Under the pieces are notes generated by a model. That model did not search any database. It was not told the DNA's origin and worked only from the letters and a program-made list of their open reading frames with translations. Positions 1-6,477 of a DNA stretch of 11,517 bases are shown here, one piece after another. A program made the translations under genes and the position numbers. Each line of letters opens with the position of its first letter. The first letter of the stretch is position 1. The DNA comes from an uncultured Roseburia sp. GTDB taxonomy: Bacteria; Bacillota; Clostridia; Lachnospirales; Lachnospiraceae. The DNA lies in assembly GCA_910584215.1 (NCBI GenBank), contig CAJTYI010000093.1, positions 1 to 11,517 of the forward strand, read 5' to 3'.

Positions 1-2
1 AC

Positions 3-50
3 AAGTTTACCGTCACCGTATTCCTCCCCCTGTCCAACGGGGAACTCTGA
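3..50 (+). CDS. C-terminal end of a probable sensor histidine kinase (partial)
   Basis: Reading from base 3 gives 15 codons ending in TGA at 48-50, with the sequence KFTVTVFLPLSNGEL. A beta-strand-like stretch closing in L-P-L is how the ATPase domain of many sensor kinases ends (F-x-V-x-V-x-L-P-L). The next gene on the same strand is a LytTR response regulator, whose kinase partner is often encoded next to it. I infer that this is the tail of that kinase, probably of the GHKL/HPK10 type. Only 15 residues are visible, so the family is not proven. The gene extends beyond the left edge. Confidence 0.5.
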   Translation, partial: KFTVTVFLPLSNGEL

Positions 51-158
51 CACAGAGAGACAGCAAAAAACGTCAAATGGAACATATTAAAATGATGTGG
101 GGAGCAGCGCGGCGGATACACCGCGGCGGCGAATACCCGCGCAGGAACGGAGGTTTCT

Positions 159-866
159 ATGCAACTAAATATCGGGATAGTCGAGGATGAACGGCATTTT
201 GCCGAGGAATTAAGGGCGCACATCGGCCGCTGGCAGGAGGAAAATTACTGTGCCGTCGAAGTACAGGATTTTGGCAGCTGCCGGGATTTTCTATCCTGCC
301 GCGGGAGGAAATTTGACGTTATCTTCCTGGACATCCAACTGCCGGACGGGACTGGCGTGGAGCTGGCAAAGACACTGCGCAAGAGCCAGTATAAGGGGGA
401 GATTGTCTTTTTGACCGCATTTCAAGAGTACGTTTTTGAGGGATATCAGGTGCGCGCTCTTAACTACCTGCTCAAGCCGACCGGGTATGAGCCGGTCAGG
501 GAATGTCTCGACACGGTTTTTTTGGCGCTCAATGATGAGAATTACATATACCGCTACCGGGACGAGATTATAAAAATCCCTTACCACGAAATCCTCTACC
601 TGACAAGCGCCAACCATAGAATTGTCATTTTCTCCAGGAAACGGACCTACCTGCAGACCGATCTTTTGCGCAACGTCATCAAATACCTGCCGCAGCAGTT
701 CGCACAATGCCATAGAACAACCGTCGTCAACATGCACCATGTCATACAGATACGCAGCAAAGAACTCGTGCTGTCCGATAAGAGCGTACTGCCCGTGAGT
801 GAATCGTACCTGGGCAGGGTCCGCAGCACATTTGTGGCACAGGCTCAGAAAAGAGTAAACCTATAG
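159..866 (+). CDS. LytTR-family two-component response regulator
   Basis: A 235-residue protein with a receiver domain (about residues 3-122) and a LytTR DNA-binding domain (about 130-230). The receiver shows the acidic pair E9/D10, the phosphoacceptor Asp58 in FLDIQLPDGTG, Thr86 in FLTAF and Lys106-Pro107 in LLKP. The LytTR part shows the typical segment QCHRTTVVNMHHV (about 183-195). It is expected to be phosphorylated by the neighbouring kinase and to bind direct-repeat promoter sites, like AgrA, ComE and VirR relatives. The ATG is preceded by GGAGG at 149-153. The gap to the upstream stop is 108 bases, so the two genes are probably one operon. The regulated genes cannot be told from this window, and I see no cyclic-peptide precursor gene between kinase and regulator. 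The family call is firm; the role is open. Confidence 0.93.
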   Translation: MQLNIGIVEDERHFAEELRAHIGRWQEENYCAVEVQDFGSCRDFLSCRGRKFDVIFLDIQLPDGTGVELAKTLRKSQYKGEIVFLTAFQEYVFEGYQVRALNYLLKPTGYEPVRECLDTVFLALNDENYIYRYRDEIIKIPYHEILYLTSANHRIVIFSRKRTYLQTDLLRNVIKYLPQQFAQCHRTTVVNMHHVIQIRSKELVLSDKSVLPVSESYLGRVRSTFVAQAQKRVNL

Positions 867-916
867 CCAGTCGTCGATCAAAAATTAATCCCATTGTGCA
901 AATCAATATTTTTTGG

Positions 917-945
917 TCATAAACAGTGGCCAAATTTCATAAAGT
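917..945 (+). promoter_or_regulatory. sigmaE-like promoter of spoIID
   Basis: TCATAAA at 917-923 and CATAAAGT at 938-945 are 14 bases apart. They match the Bacillus sigmaE pattern (KMATATT, 14-15 bases, CATACAAT-like) in the core ATA and CATA bases. SpoIID is a classical sigmaE-dependent mother-cell gene, so the placement fits. Transcription would begin near 952, giving a leader of about 110 bases. This is a match by eye in an AT-rich stretch. Confidence 0.5.
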
Positions 946-974
946 ATAGAAGGTGTATTTTGGCGGAAAGTCGC

Positions 975-1037
975 AAACGGCGAGGAGTCCCGTTTTGGTG
1001 AGAATCGGTAACGATTCCGTAAGCTGCAGTTACCGAT
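975..1037 (+). promoter_or_regulatory. Structured 5' leader of spoIID with two mutually exclusive hairpins
   Basis: Three helices can be drawn. AAACGG (975-980) pairs with CCGTTT (990-995). GAATCG (1002-1007) and CGATTC (1012-1017) close a GTAA loop of the GNRA type. ATCGGTAAC (1004-1012) pairs perfectly over 9 bp with GTTACCGAT (1029-1037). The last two share bases 1004-1012, so only one can form at a time. The ribosome binding site (1052-1056) lies just downstream and is not itself in either stem. I do not recognise a riboswitch class. It could also be a protein-binding DNA dyad. Confidence 0.45.
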
Positions 1038-1060
1038 AGGTTATGATTTCCGGAGGCGCT

Positions 1061-2038
1061 ATGGGAAGAAGATGTTGCAGGGGGAAGATGCCCAAGGGAA
1101 ATGGGATTCTTCTTATTTTTGTGCTTTTTTTATTGTTTTTACTTTTTATTCAAAGATTGCAGATAGAAAATTTACAGAACGATTGTGATGATGACTGCAG
1201 TGTAGATGTTGAGCAGGAGGAGTATGTAGCGAAAAATGCTCTGCCTGCGCTCTCAGCGGATGCGGAGCGAAAACAAGAGCCCGCGCTTGAGGCTGCGGTA
1301 GCTGCGGTGACGGCTAAGGAGATCGGTCCCTCTGCCCCGCGCGCGGCGGTACAGGCGCAGTGTATTATTGTCCGCACTAACCTTTATGACGCGGCAGAAA
1401 CAGGCGCATCGCCGCCGAAAGGTATGGAAGAAGAAGAGATGCGTCGCCTGTGGGGGGAGGATTATGAAAACTACAAAGCATTTTATGAGACTTGCGCGTC
1501 TGAGACAGCGGGGGAAGTTTTAATTTATGACAATGCATATATCTATGCCGCCTATCATGCAGTCTCTGCCGGGACAACCCGCAGCATGGAAGAACTCTAC
1601 ACCGACAGTGACATGCCGTATCTGAAACCAATTTCCTGTTCCTATGACACCTCGGCGGAGGGGTATCTATCCGTCTGCTATTGGGAGCGCGCAAAATTTT
1701 TGGAGATGTGCGGTCAGTTTTGTGGCGGACAGGTTGTTCACGATACGAGTGAGGTGAAAGTGACAAAACGGGATACCAGCGAATATGTTCTGGAGGTACA
1801 AATCAGCAACGAAATGGTAACAGGAGAGGAATTTCGTGACGCTTTTGGACTCGATTCCGCCTGTTTTACCATTACCGACCTGGGAGACAAGGTCAGAGTC
1901 GTGACAAAAGGAAGAGGCCATGGATTTGGCTTGAGCCAGAACACAGCAGTGCGCATGGCGAAAGAGGGGACTAAATACAGAGAGATATTGCTTACTTTTT
2001 TTGAGGGTTGCGATATTAAAAAATTAAAAGAATCTTGA
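1061..2038 (+). CDS. spoIID: SpoIID-like stage II sporulation protein (engulfment lytic transglycosylase)
   Basis: A 325-residue protein from ATG 1061, chosen over the in-frame ATG at 1043 because GGAGG (1052-1056) sits just before it. Residues about 14-32 are one hydrophobic membrane anchor. The SpoIID domain follows: an AKEI...AVQAQ...VRT block (about 85-106) with Glu87 as the likely counterpart of the catalytic Glu of SpoIID, then YHAVSAGTT (165-173), then the signature GRGHGFGLSQ (284-293) followed by A-x-x-M-A-x-E-G and YREIL. SpoIID cleaves glycan strands in the mother cell during engulfment, with SpoIIM and SpoIIP. Compared with typical SpoIID, the region before the catalytic Glu carries an Ala/Glu-rich insertion (about residues 59-80). 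The next gene, spoIIQ, supports the role. Assigning Glu87 rests on motif spacing only. Confidence 0.88.
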   Translation: MGRRCCRGKMPKGNGILLIFVLFLLFLLFIQRLQIENLQNDCDDDCSVDVEQEEYVAKNALPALSADAERKQEPALEAAVAAVTAKEIGPSAPRAAVQAQCIIVRTNLYDAAETGASPPKGMEEEEMRRLWGEDYENYKAFYETCASETAGEVLIYDNAYIYAAYHAVSAGTTRSMEELYTDSDMPYLKPISCSYDTSAEGYLSVCYWERAKFLEMCGQFCGGQVVHDTSEVKVTKRDTSEYVLEVQISNEMVTGEEFRDAFGLDSACFTITDLGDKVRVVTKGRGHGFGLSQNTAVRMAKEGTKYREILLTFFEGCDIKKLKES

Positions 2039-2080
2039 AAAGATCATATTTTTTGATATGAAAAATAATTTTCTCATTCT

Positions 2081-2109
2081 GCATAATCCGCAAAAACGGG
2101 GAAACACTA
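2081..2109 (+). promoter_or_regulatory. sigmaF-like promoter of spoIIQ
   Basis: GCATA at 2081-2085 fits the -35 pattern GYWTA, and GGAAACACTA at 2100-2109 fits the -10 pattern GGNRANAHTR at every defined base. The spacer is 14 bases, one short of the 15 usual in Bacillus. SpoIIQ is made in the forespore under sigmaF, so the match lies where expected, 41 bases before the start codon. sigmaG recognises a related pattern and cannot be excluded. Confidence 0.55.
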
Positions 2110-2149
2110 TGTTTAAAATAAACGGAAAGCAGAATTGGAGGAAAGAACC

Positions 2150-2965
2150 ATGAAAAAAAGTGGCTGGTCAGCAATCTGGCAGCAGAAACAATATGTACTC
2201 GCAGGGACACTTGTAATCATCGCGGCGATCGGAACGACCGTGTATTACGGAACCAGAGAGGAAAAGCAGCGTGAGCAGATGGAATCGGAGATTGTAGCCG
2301 AGATGTCGGCGGAGAACGACAATCAGGTGGCGGATGCAGAGCCCGTCGAAGAGAGTGAAAAGCAGGATGCAGCCGTCGTTTCTTCCATTATTCCCCCGGA
2401 AACTGTGATGGAACGTGCAAGACAGGAACAGGAGGAGGCAGAACAGCTGGCAAACGCGATGGAAGAGCTACAGACGGAGACAACGGCGGAGACGCAGGAA
2501 CCGCCGGCCGTAGAGACGGCAGCGCCGCCGGCACAAAATGATGCGCTTCATTTTTCGGCGGAAGATGGTCTTCTCTGGCCGATGGAGGGAAATGTAATCT
2601 TAAATTACAGTATGGATTCCACGATATATTTCCCGACCCTCGACCAGTATAAGTATAATCCGGCGGTTATTATTGCCGGAGATGTAAACAGTAAAGTGTA
2701 TTCTGTGGCGAAAGGCAAGGTTACCTCGATCGAAAACGATGCCGTGACAGGCACTACCATGACCGTAGATTTGGGCGACGGTTACGAGGCGGTGTATGGA
2801 CAGCTCAAAGAACTAAACTTCAAAGAAGGGGATTATGTGGAATCCGGCCATGTGCTGGGATTTATCAACGAGCCGACAAAGTACTACGCCGTCGAAGGGA
2901 GCAACTTATATTTTGAACTCCTCAAAGATGAAGAGCCTGTTAATCCGGTGGAGTTCTTTCAGTAA
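2150..2965 (+). CDS. spoIIQ: SpoIIQ-like forespore protein with a degenerate LytM/M23 domain
   Basis: A 271-residue protein. ATG 2150 is chosen because GGAGG (2137-2141) lies 8 bases upstream; an in-frame TTG at 2135 would bury that site. Residues about 15-33 are a single transmembrane helix. Residues about 38-135 are an acidic, Glu/Ala-rich linker. Residues about 141-266 are an M23 (LytM) fold. The metal-binding positions are lost: the H-x-G-x-D region reads NPAVIIA (170-176), the Y-x-H-L region reads YGQL (216-219) and the H-x-H region reads NLYFE (252-256). It is therefore probably a binding domain rather than an enzyme. In sporulating Firmicutes SpoIIQ crosses the intermembrane space and binds mother-cell SpoIIIAH; that partner is not in this window. 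Adjacency to spoIID is common in Clostridia. A generic M23 protein is the alternative. Confidence 0.82.
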   Translation: MKKSGWSAIWQQKQYVLAGTLVIIAAIGTTVYYGTREEKQREQMESEIVAEMSAENDNQVADAEPVEESEKQDAAVVSSIIPPETVMERARQEQEEAEQLANAMEELQTETTAETQEPPAVETAAPPAQNDALHFSAEDGLLWPMEGNVILNYSMDSTIYFPTLDQYKYNPAVIIAGDVNSKVYSVAKGKVTSIENDAVTGTTMTVDLGDGYEAVYGQLKELNFKEGDYVESGHVLGFINEPTKYYAVEGSNLYFELLKDEEPVNPVEFFQ

Positions 2966-3023
2966 TCTTAATATACCTCACAATATAAGCAATTTTAAGA
3001 AATAAAATATAAATTTAATTAAT

Positions 3024-3068
3024 GAAAAAGAGCGCTTCTTGCTAGAAAAAGAGACGCTCTTTTTCTAG
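3024..3068 (+). terminator. Probable terminator region after spoIIQ, two alternative hairpins
   Basis: Hairpin A pairs GAAAAAGAGCG (3024-3034) with CGCTCTTTTTC (3055-3065), 11 perfect pairs. Hairpin B pairs CTAGAAAAAGAG (3042-3053) with CTCTTTTTCTAG (3057-3068), 12 perfect pairs around ACG. They share the T-rich right arm and exclude each other. Hairpin A has the A-rich and T-rich flanks of an intrinsic terminator, but no separate T-run follows. It lies 59 bases past the spoIIQ stop. Confidence 0.6.
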
Positions 3069-3432
3069 TATAACGAATCATTTGTAAACGCAGATGCAGG
3101 CGCGGATTAATTCATAAAATATTGACCTGTAATTGGAACCAGAGGGAACATTCTTCATATATTATAGAGAGACATATATATGTTCCTATATGTGTGGCAG
3201 AACATTCGCAATCGATTCTTTTTACGCTTCAACGCCCGATAAGGTCAAACAAATACAGTCTCACCTATACCGGAAAAGATTTGCAAACACGGGTAAAATA
3301 CAGAGTTTTCTCGATTGCTTCATATATGATATTCCCTCAGACCCATCAGGCGGGTTTGAGGTTACATAGAGTGATCGTTACGGATTTCGCTGCGGCGGAG
3401 TGACGAGTGATATCATAGGCGTCCTGCAAAAC
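3069..3432. other. Intergenic stretch without a convincing gene
   Basis: Two overlapping open frames (about 3122-3403 and 3133-3369) start with TTG, have no ribosome binding site and resemble no family I know, so I do not call them. Visible structure includes the 12-bp palindrome ACATATATATGT (3173-3184), GGAACAT/ATGTTCC arms flanking it on a wider scale, and a 10-pair stem CCTCAGACCC (3335-3344) with GGGTTTGAGG (3352-3361), one G-T wobble, 7-base loop, no T-run after it. It may hold regulatory sites or decayed sequence. Confidence 0.5.
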
Positions 3433-3461
3433 TTGACAATACCGGAAATTTATGCTACACT
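3433..3461 (+). promoter_or_regulatory. sigmaA promoter of the DEAD-box helicase gene
   Basis: TTGACA (3433-3438) is a perfect -35 box. TACACT (3456-3461) is the -10 box after a 17-base spacer, and TGC directly before it gives an extended -10. Transcription should begin near 3468, leaving a 5' leader of nearly 200 bases. Confidence 0.8.
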
Positions 3462-3517
3462 ATCTAATGTTGTGCATTTTAATGGAAATTTTGTTTGATA
3501 AAAAAGAACATTAGAGA

Positions 3518-3598
3518 AAAGGGCTGGTGCATTGCATCAGTCTTTTATTATGCGCAGACCCGCATTTGAAGATTTTCTGCTGACGCAGCATGCGGGTC
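3518..3598 (+). promoter_or_regulatory. Structured 5' leader of the RNA helicase gene
   Basis: Two stems are visible between the promoter and the gene. The first pairs AAAGGGCTGGTGC (3518-3530) with GCATCAGTCTTTT (3534-3546), 13 pairs including G-U pairs, a 3-base loop and a T-rich 3' side, so it resembles an attenuator. The second pairs GACCCGCA (3557-3564) with TGCGGGTC (3591-3598), and inside it CTGC/GCAG (3577-3580, 3585-3588) closes TGAC. Long leaders are known on cold-shock-induced helicase genes; cold or autogenous control here is my inference. Confidence 0.55.
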
Positions 3599-3664
3599 AC
3601 GCGGCGAGCGGGGGAAAACGATGTTCCCCTGTGCGATTGTAAATTTAAGAAAAAGGAGAAATGA

Positions 3665-5257
3665 ATGGAAACAGTAAGATTTGATGAGTTAGATTTGTAC
3701 CCGCAAATACTTCGCGCAATTGCGGAGATGGGTTTTGAGGAGGCGACGCCGATTCAGAGCCAGGCGATACCTGTGGTTATGTCCGGCGCTGACGTGATCG
3801 GACAGGCACAGACGGGAACCGGAAAAACGGCATCATTTGGAATCCCGGTGCTGCAGAGAGTCAATCCGAACAGCAAAAAGACACAGGTAATCATTTTGTC
3901 GCCGACGAGGGAGCTGGCAATCCAGGTTGCCGATGAGATCCGTAAATTAGGAAAATATATGCACGGGATAAAGCTTTTGCCGGTATACGGCGGTCAGGAG
4001 ATCGGGCGGCAGATCAAAGCTCTAAAAGGCGGCGCTCAGATTATAGTTGGAACCCCAGGCCGGGTCATGGACCATCTGCGCCGCAAGACAATCCGTCTGG
4101 ACGAGGTGGGTATGGTGGTGCTCGATGAGGCGGACGAAATGTTAAATATGGGATTTCGTGAGGATATCGAGACTATCTTGGAATATATTCCGAATGAGGA
4201 ACACCAGACGGTCCTGTTCTCCGCGACTATGCCAAAGCCGATTCTTGATATCACAAAAAAATATCAGAAAAATGCAATCACGATTAAAGTTGTCAAGAAG
4301 GAACTGACAGTACCAAGTATTGAGCAGTATTACTATGATGTTAAGCGCAAGGATAAAGTGGAGGTTTTGACGCGGCTGCTCGACTATTACAATCCGAAGC
4401 TTTCGCTGGTATTTTGTAATACCAAGCGTCAGGTCGATGATTTGACGGACGAGCTGCAAGGAAGAGGCTACTTTGCCGAGGGATTGCACGGCGACATGAA
4501 GCAGACGCAGAGGGACCGGGTAATGAATGCATTTCGCGGCGGCAAGACGGAGATTCTAATTGCCACGGACGTGGCGGCGCGCGGAATTGATGTGGACGAT
4601 GTGGAGGCAGTATTTAACTACGACATTCCGCAGGATGACGAATATTATGTACACCGCATCGGAAGAACGGGCCGCGCCGGCAGGACTGGGCGTGCGTTTA
4701 CCTTTGTCAAGGGCAAGGAAGTGTACAAGTTAAAAGATATCATGCGTTACTGCAAAACAAAGATTGTGGCAATGCCAATTCCTTCTAGTGACGATGTGGC
4801 GCAGATCAAAGCCGAGAAAGTGATGGAGGAGATCGGACGCATCATCGATGAGGAAAATCTCAAAGATGTGATAGAGATTGTACAGCAGCAAGTAAACCAG
4901 TCCGATTACACGGCCATGGATATTGCGGCAGCCTTTTTAAAACAGGCGCTTGGTCAGATTAATTTGGACAATGATAAAAATGAAGAGATGGATTTTGGCG
5001 ATACCGGAGCAGAGGAGGGCATGGTGCGCCTCTTCATAAATGTGGGCAAGAAAGACCGTGTCAAACCGGGCGATATACTTGGCGCAGTGGCCGGCGAATC
5101 CGGTATGCCAGGCAAATTAGTCGGAGCCATTGATATGTACGACAAATATACTTTTGTGGAGGTTCCGAGAGAGTATGGGCGCGAGGTATTGGAAGCCATG
5201 AAAAACGTCAAGCTAAAAGGGCGTGCCGTGCATATGGAACCGGCCAACCAAAAGTAA
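3665..5257 (+). CDS. deaD: DEAD-box ATP-dependent RNA helicase with DbpA-type RNA-binding domain
   Basis: A 530-residue cytoplasmic helicase that unwinds RNA, as in ribosome assembly, mRNA decay or cold adaptation. All core motifs are present: Q motif around PIQSQ (29-33), motif I AQTGTGKT (48-55), Ia PTRELA (80-85), TPGR (130-133), II DEAD (154-157), III SAT (186-188), IV LVFCNT (248-253), V TDVAARGID (301-309) and VI HRIGRTGR (330-337). Residues about 452-525 form the small RRM-like domain of DbpA/CsdA relatives, after a linker (about 375-450) with an acidic patch. AAGGAG (3653-3658) precedes ATG 3665. Another ATG at 3661 overlaps this start but opens only a 7-codon frame ending at 3684. 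The gene is monocistronic by appearance, with its own promoter. The choice between the DeaD, CsdA and CshA names is uncertain; the biochemical call is firm. Confidence 0.95.
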   Translation: METVRFDELDLYPQILRAIAEMGFEEATPIQSQAIPVVMSGADVIGQAQTGTGKTASFGIPVLQRVNPNSKKTQVIILSPTRELAIQVADEIRKLGKYMHGIKLLPVYGGQEIGRQIKALKGGAQIIVGTPGRVMDHLRRKTIRLDEVGMVVLDEADEMLNMGFREDIETILEYIPNEEHQTVLFSATMPKPILDITKKYQKNAITIKVVKKELTVPSIEQYYYDVKRKDKVEVLTRLLDYYNPKLSLVFCNTKRQVDDLTDELQGRGYFAEGLHGDMKQTQRDRVMNAFRGGKTEILIATDVAARGIDVDDVEAVFNYDIPQDDEYYVHRIGRTGRAGRTGRAFTFVKGKEVYKLKDIMRYCKTKIVAMPIPSSDDVAQIKAEKVMEEIGRIIDEENLKDVIEIVQQQVNQSDYTAMDIAAAFLKQALGQINLDNDKNEEMDFGDTGAEEGMVRLFINVGKKDRVKPGDILGAVAGESGMPGKLVGAIDMYDKYTFVEVPREYGREVLEAMKNVKLKGRAVHMEPANQK

Positions 5258-5342
5258 TCGCAATTAAGAGAAAAATTAAAGTACGAATTAATATTATGGG
5301 AGCGAACGTGTGGGAATGGAGAGGGCGAAATCTAAAAAAACA

Positions 5343-5371
5343 TTGATTTCTCTTGTTATTCTTGCTAAAAT
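5343..5371 (+). promoter_or_regulatory. sigmaA promoter of the VanW-family gene
   Basis: TTGATT (5343-5348), a 17-base spacer and TAAAAT (5366-5371), with TGC directly before the -10 box. Five of six bases in each box fit consensus. It lies about 50 bases before the ATG and starts a new transcript after the helicase gene. I see no strong terminator between the two. Confidence 0.65.
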
Positions 5372-5420
5372 TAAATAGATAGTAAGTAAATGACAGAAAA
5401 TAATTGCGGAGGAATGATTC

Positions 5421-6353
5421 ATGAGAGGTAACAAATTCGTTACGGGTATCTTGACAATATTATTTTTTACTGTTCTGGCAAATTATAACACGGCTTCTGT
5501 GCAGGCGGCTTCCGCGGATTACCGCACGCTGTTTAATGCAGATTATTATTATCGGACTTATTCTGATGTGGCTTCAGCCTGCGGGAAAGATGAGACAGCG
5601 CTGTACGCGCATTTTGTCCGCTATGGTATGAGTGAGGGGAGGAGCGGAAGCGGCGAGTTTGATTTGGACGCATACCGTGCCCGTTATTCCGATTTGGAGG
5701 AAGCGTTTGGCGATAGCGTTGTTCCCTATTATAACCACTATTTATCCTACGGCAGATCAGAGGGACGCATTGCGACCAAGGATGGTGTGCCTTTTAGCGG
5801 ATTGACAAAGAAACAAAAGACAGAAGATGCGGCAAAAACCGCCAAAGCAGACGCAGACGCTACAAAGCAGGATAACGAGGCTTCGGCAGAGAGCGCTGCT
5901 ATTCCTGCTTCTGTAATTGGCAGCTATACGACTTATTATGAAGAGTCGGAGTCCCGGGCTACCAATATAAAGGTCGCGGCACAGAGGATTAACGGCGTTG
6001 TATTGCAGCCCGGCGGGACGTTTTCTTTCAGTGCCACTATTCTGCCGCGCACGGCGGCAAACGGATATGTCTCTGCGCCTGTGATCATCAACAAGACAAT
6101 GTCACAGGGAATCGGCGGCGGCATCTGTCAGGTGTCATCCACATTATATGCCGCGATGTTGACGGCAGGTCTCCCGGCAACGGAGCGCCACCCACATTCG
6201 TTGGCGATCAGCTATCTGCCAGCCGGTATGGACGCCACCATATCTGGAACCAGTAAAGACTTAAAGTTTAAAAATATATACGAAAAGCCGTTGAAGATTA
6301 TAGCAAATGCAAAAGACGGCAAATTGGAGATCGCGTTGGCATTTCAGGAATAG
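5421..6353 (+). CDS. Secreted VanW-family protein with two N-terminal 37-residue repeats
   Basis: A 310-residue protein. A signal peptide is visible: a basic start MRGNK, a hydrophobic core (6-20) and a likely cut after VQA (27-29). Two repeats of 37 residues follow, 38-74 and 80-116, each starting with Phe and ending in a Tyr-Gly-x-Ser-Glu-Gly-Arg motif; I have seen this repeat type in Lachnospiraceae surface proteins. A charged Ala/Lys/Asp linker (about 128-162) leads to the VanW domain (about 165-308), with GTFSFS (199-204) and the conserved GGGICQVSSTLY (232-243). VanW proteins occur in some vancomycin-resistance clusters and widely in Clostridia, but their biochemical role is unknown to me. 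An envelope role is likely; no van genes are nearby, so there is no reason to infer resistance. GGAGG (5408-5412) precedes the ATG by 8 bases. Confidence 0.9.
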   Translation: MRGNKFVTGILTILFFTVLANYNTASVQAASADYRTLFNADYYYRTYSDVASACGKDETALYAHFVRYGMSEGRSGSGEFDLDAYRARYSDLEEAFGDSVVPYYNHYLSYGRSEGRIATKDGVPFSGLTKKQKTEDAAKTAKADADATKQDNEASAESAAIPASVIGSYTTYYEESESRATNIKVAAQRINGVVLQPGGTFSFSATILPRTAANGYVSAPVIINKTMSQGIGGGICQVSSTLYAAMLTAGLPATERHPHSLAISYLPAGMDATISGTSKDLKFKNIYEKPLKIIANAKDGKLEIALAFQE

Positions 6354-6477
6354 GAAGACAAATGCAGGTAAAGATAGTTTGATGGCGGCAGAATCTTTGC
6401 GAGTATTTATAGGGAAAAGGCGTTCAAACAGCGGAATGAATAAGATGATCAAATAAGATAGACAGGCGGAGGATGAA

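Noticed and set aside
77..190. A 37-codon open frame between the kinase end and the response regulator, considered as a signal-peptide gene
   Set aside because: It has no ribosome binding site, overlaps the start of the response regulator, and lacks the conserved Cys and leader features of AgrD-type peptides.
950..1045. A c-di-GMP-I or cobalamin riboswitch ahead of spoIID
   Set aside because: Fragments such as GTTACCGAT and GCAAAC look similar to parts of these classes, but the helices are in the wrong order and the conserved cores are missing.
1043..1060. Upstream in-frame ATG of spoIID
   Set aside because: The GGAGG at 1052-1056 lies after it and directly serves ATG 1061.
3137..3200. LexA-type operator in the GAACAT/ATGTTC repeats
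   Set aside because: The arms do not form a single GAAC-N4-GTTC site; they are too far apart, and no SOS gene is adjacent.
3122..3403. Two overlapping open frames of 93 and 78 codons
   Set aside because: Both begin with TTG, have no ribosome binding site, overlap each other in different frames and show no recognisable domain or sensible protein composition.
5421..6353. A vancomycin-resistance gene
   Set aside because: VanW domains are widespread in Clostridia, and no vanR/S/H/A/X or other van genes are present in the window.
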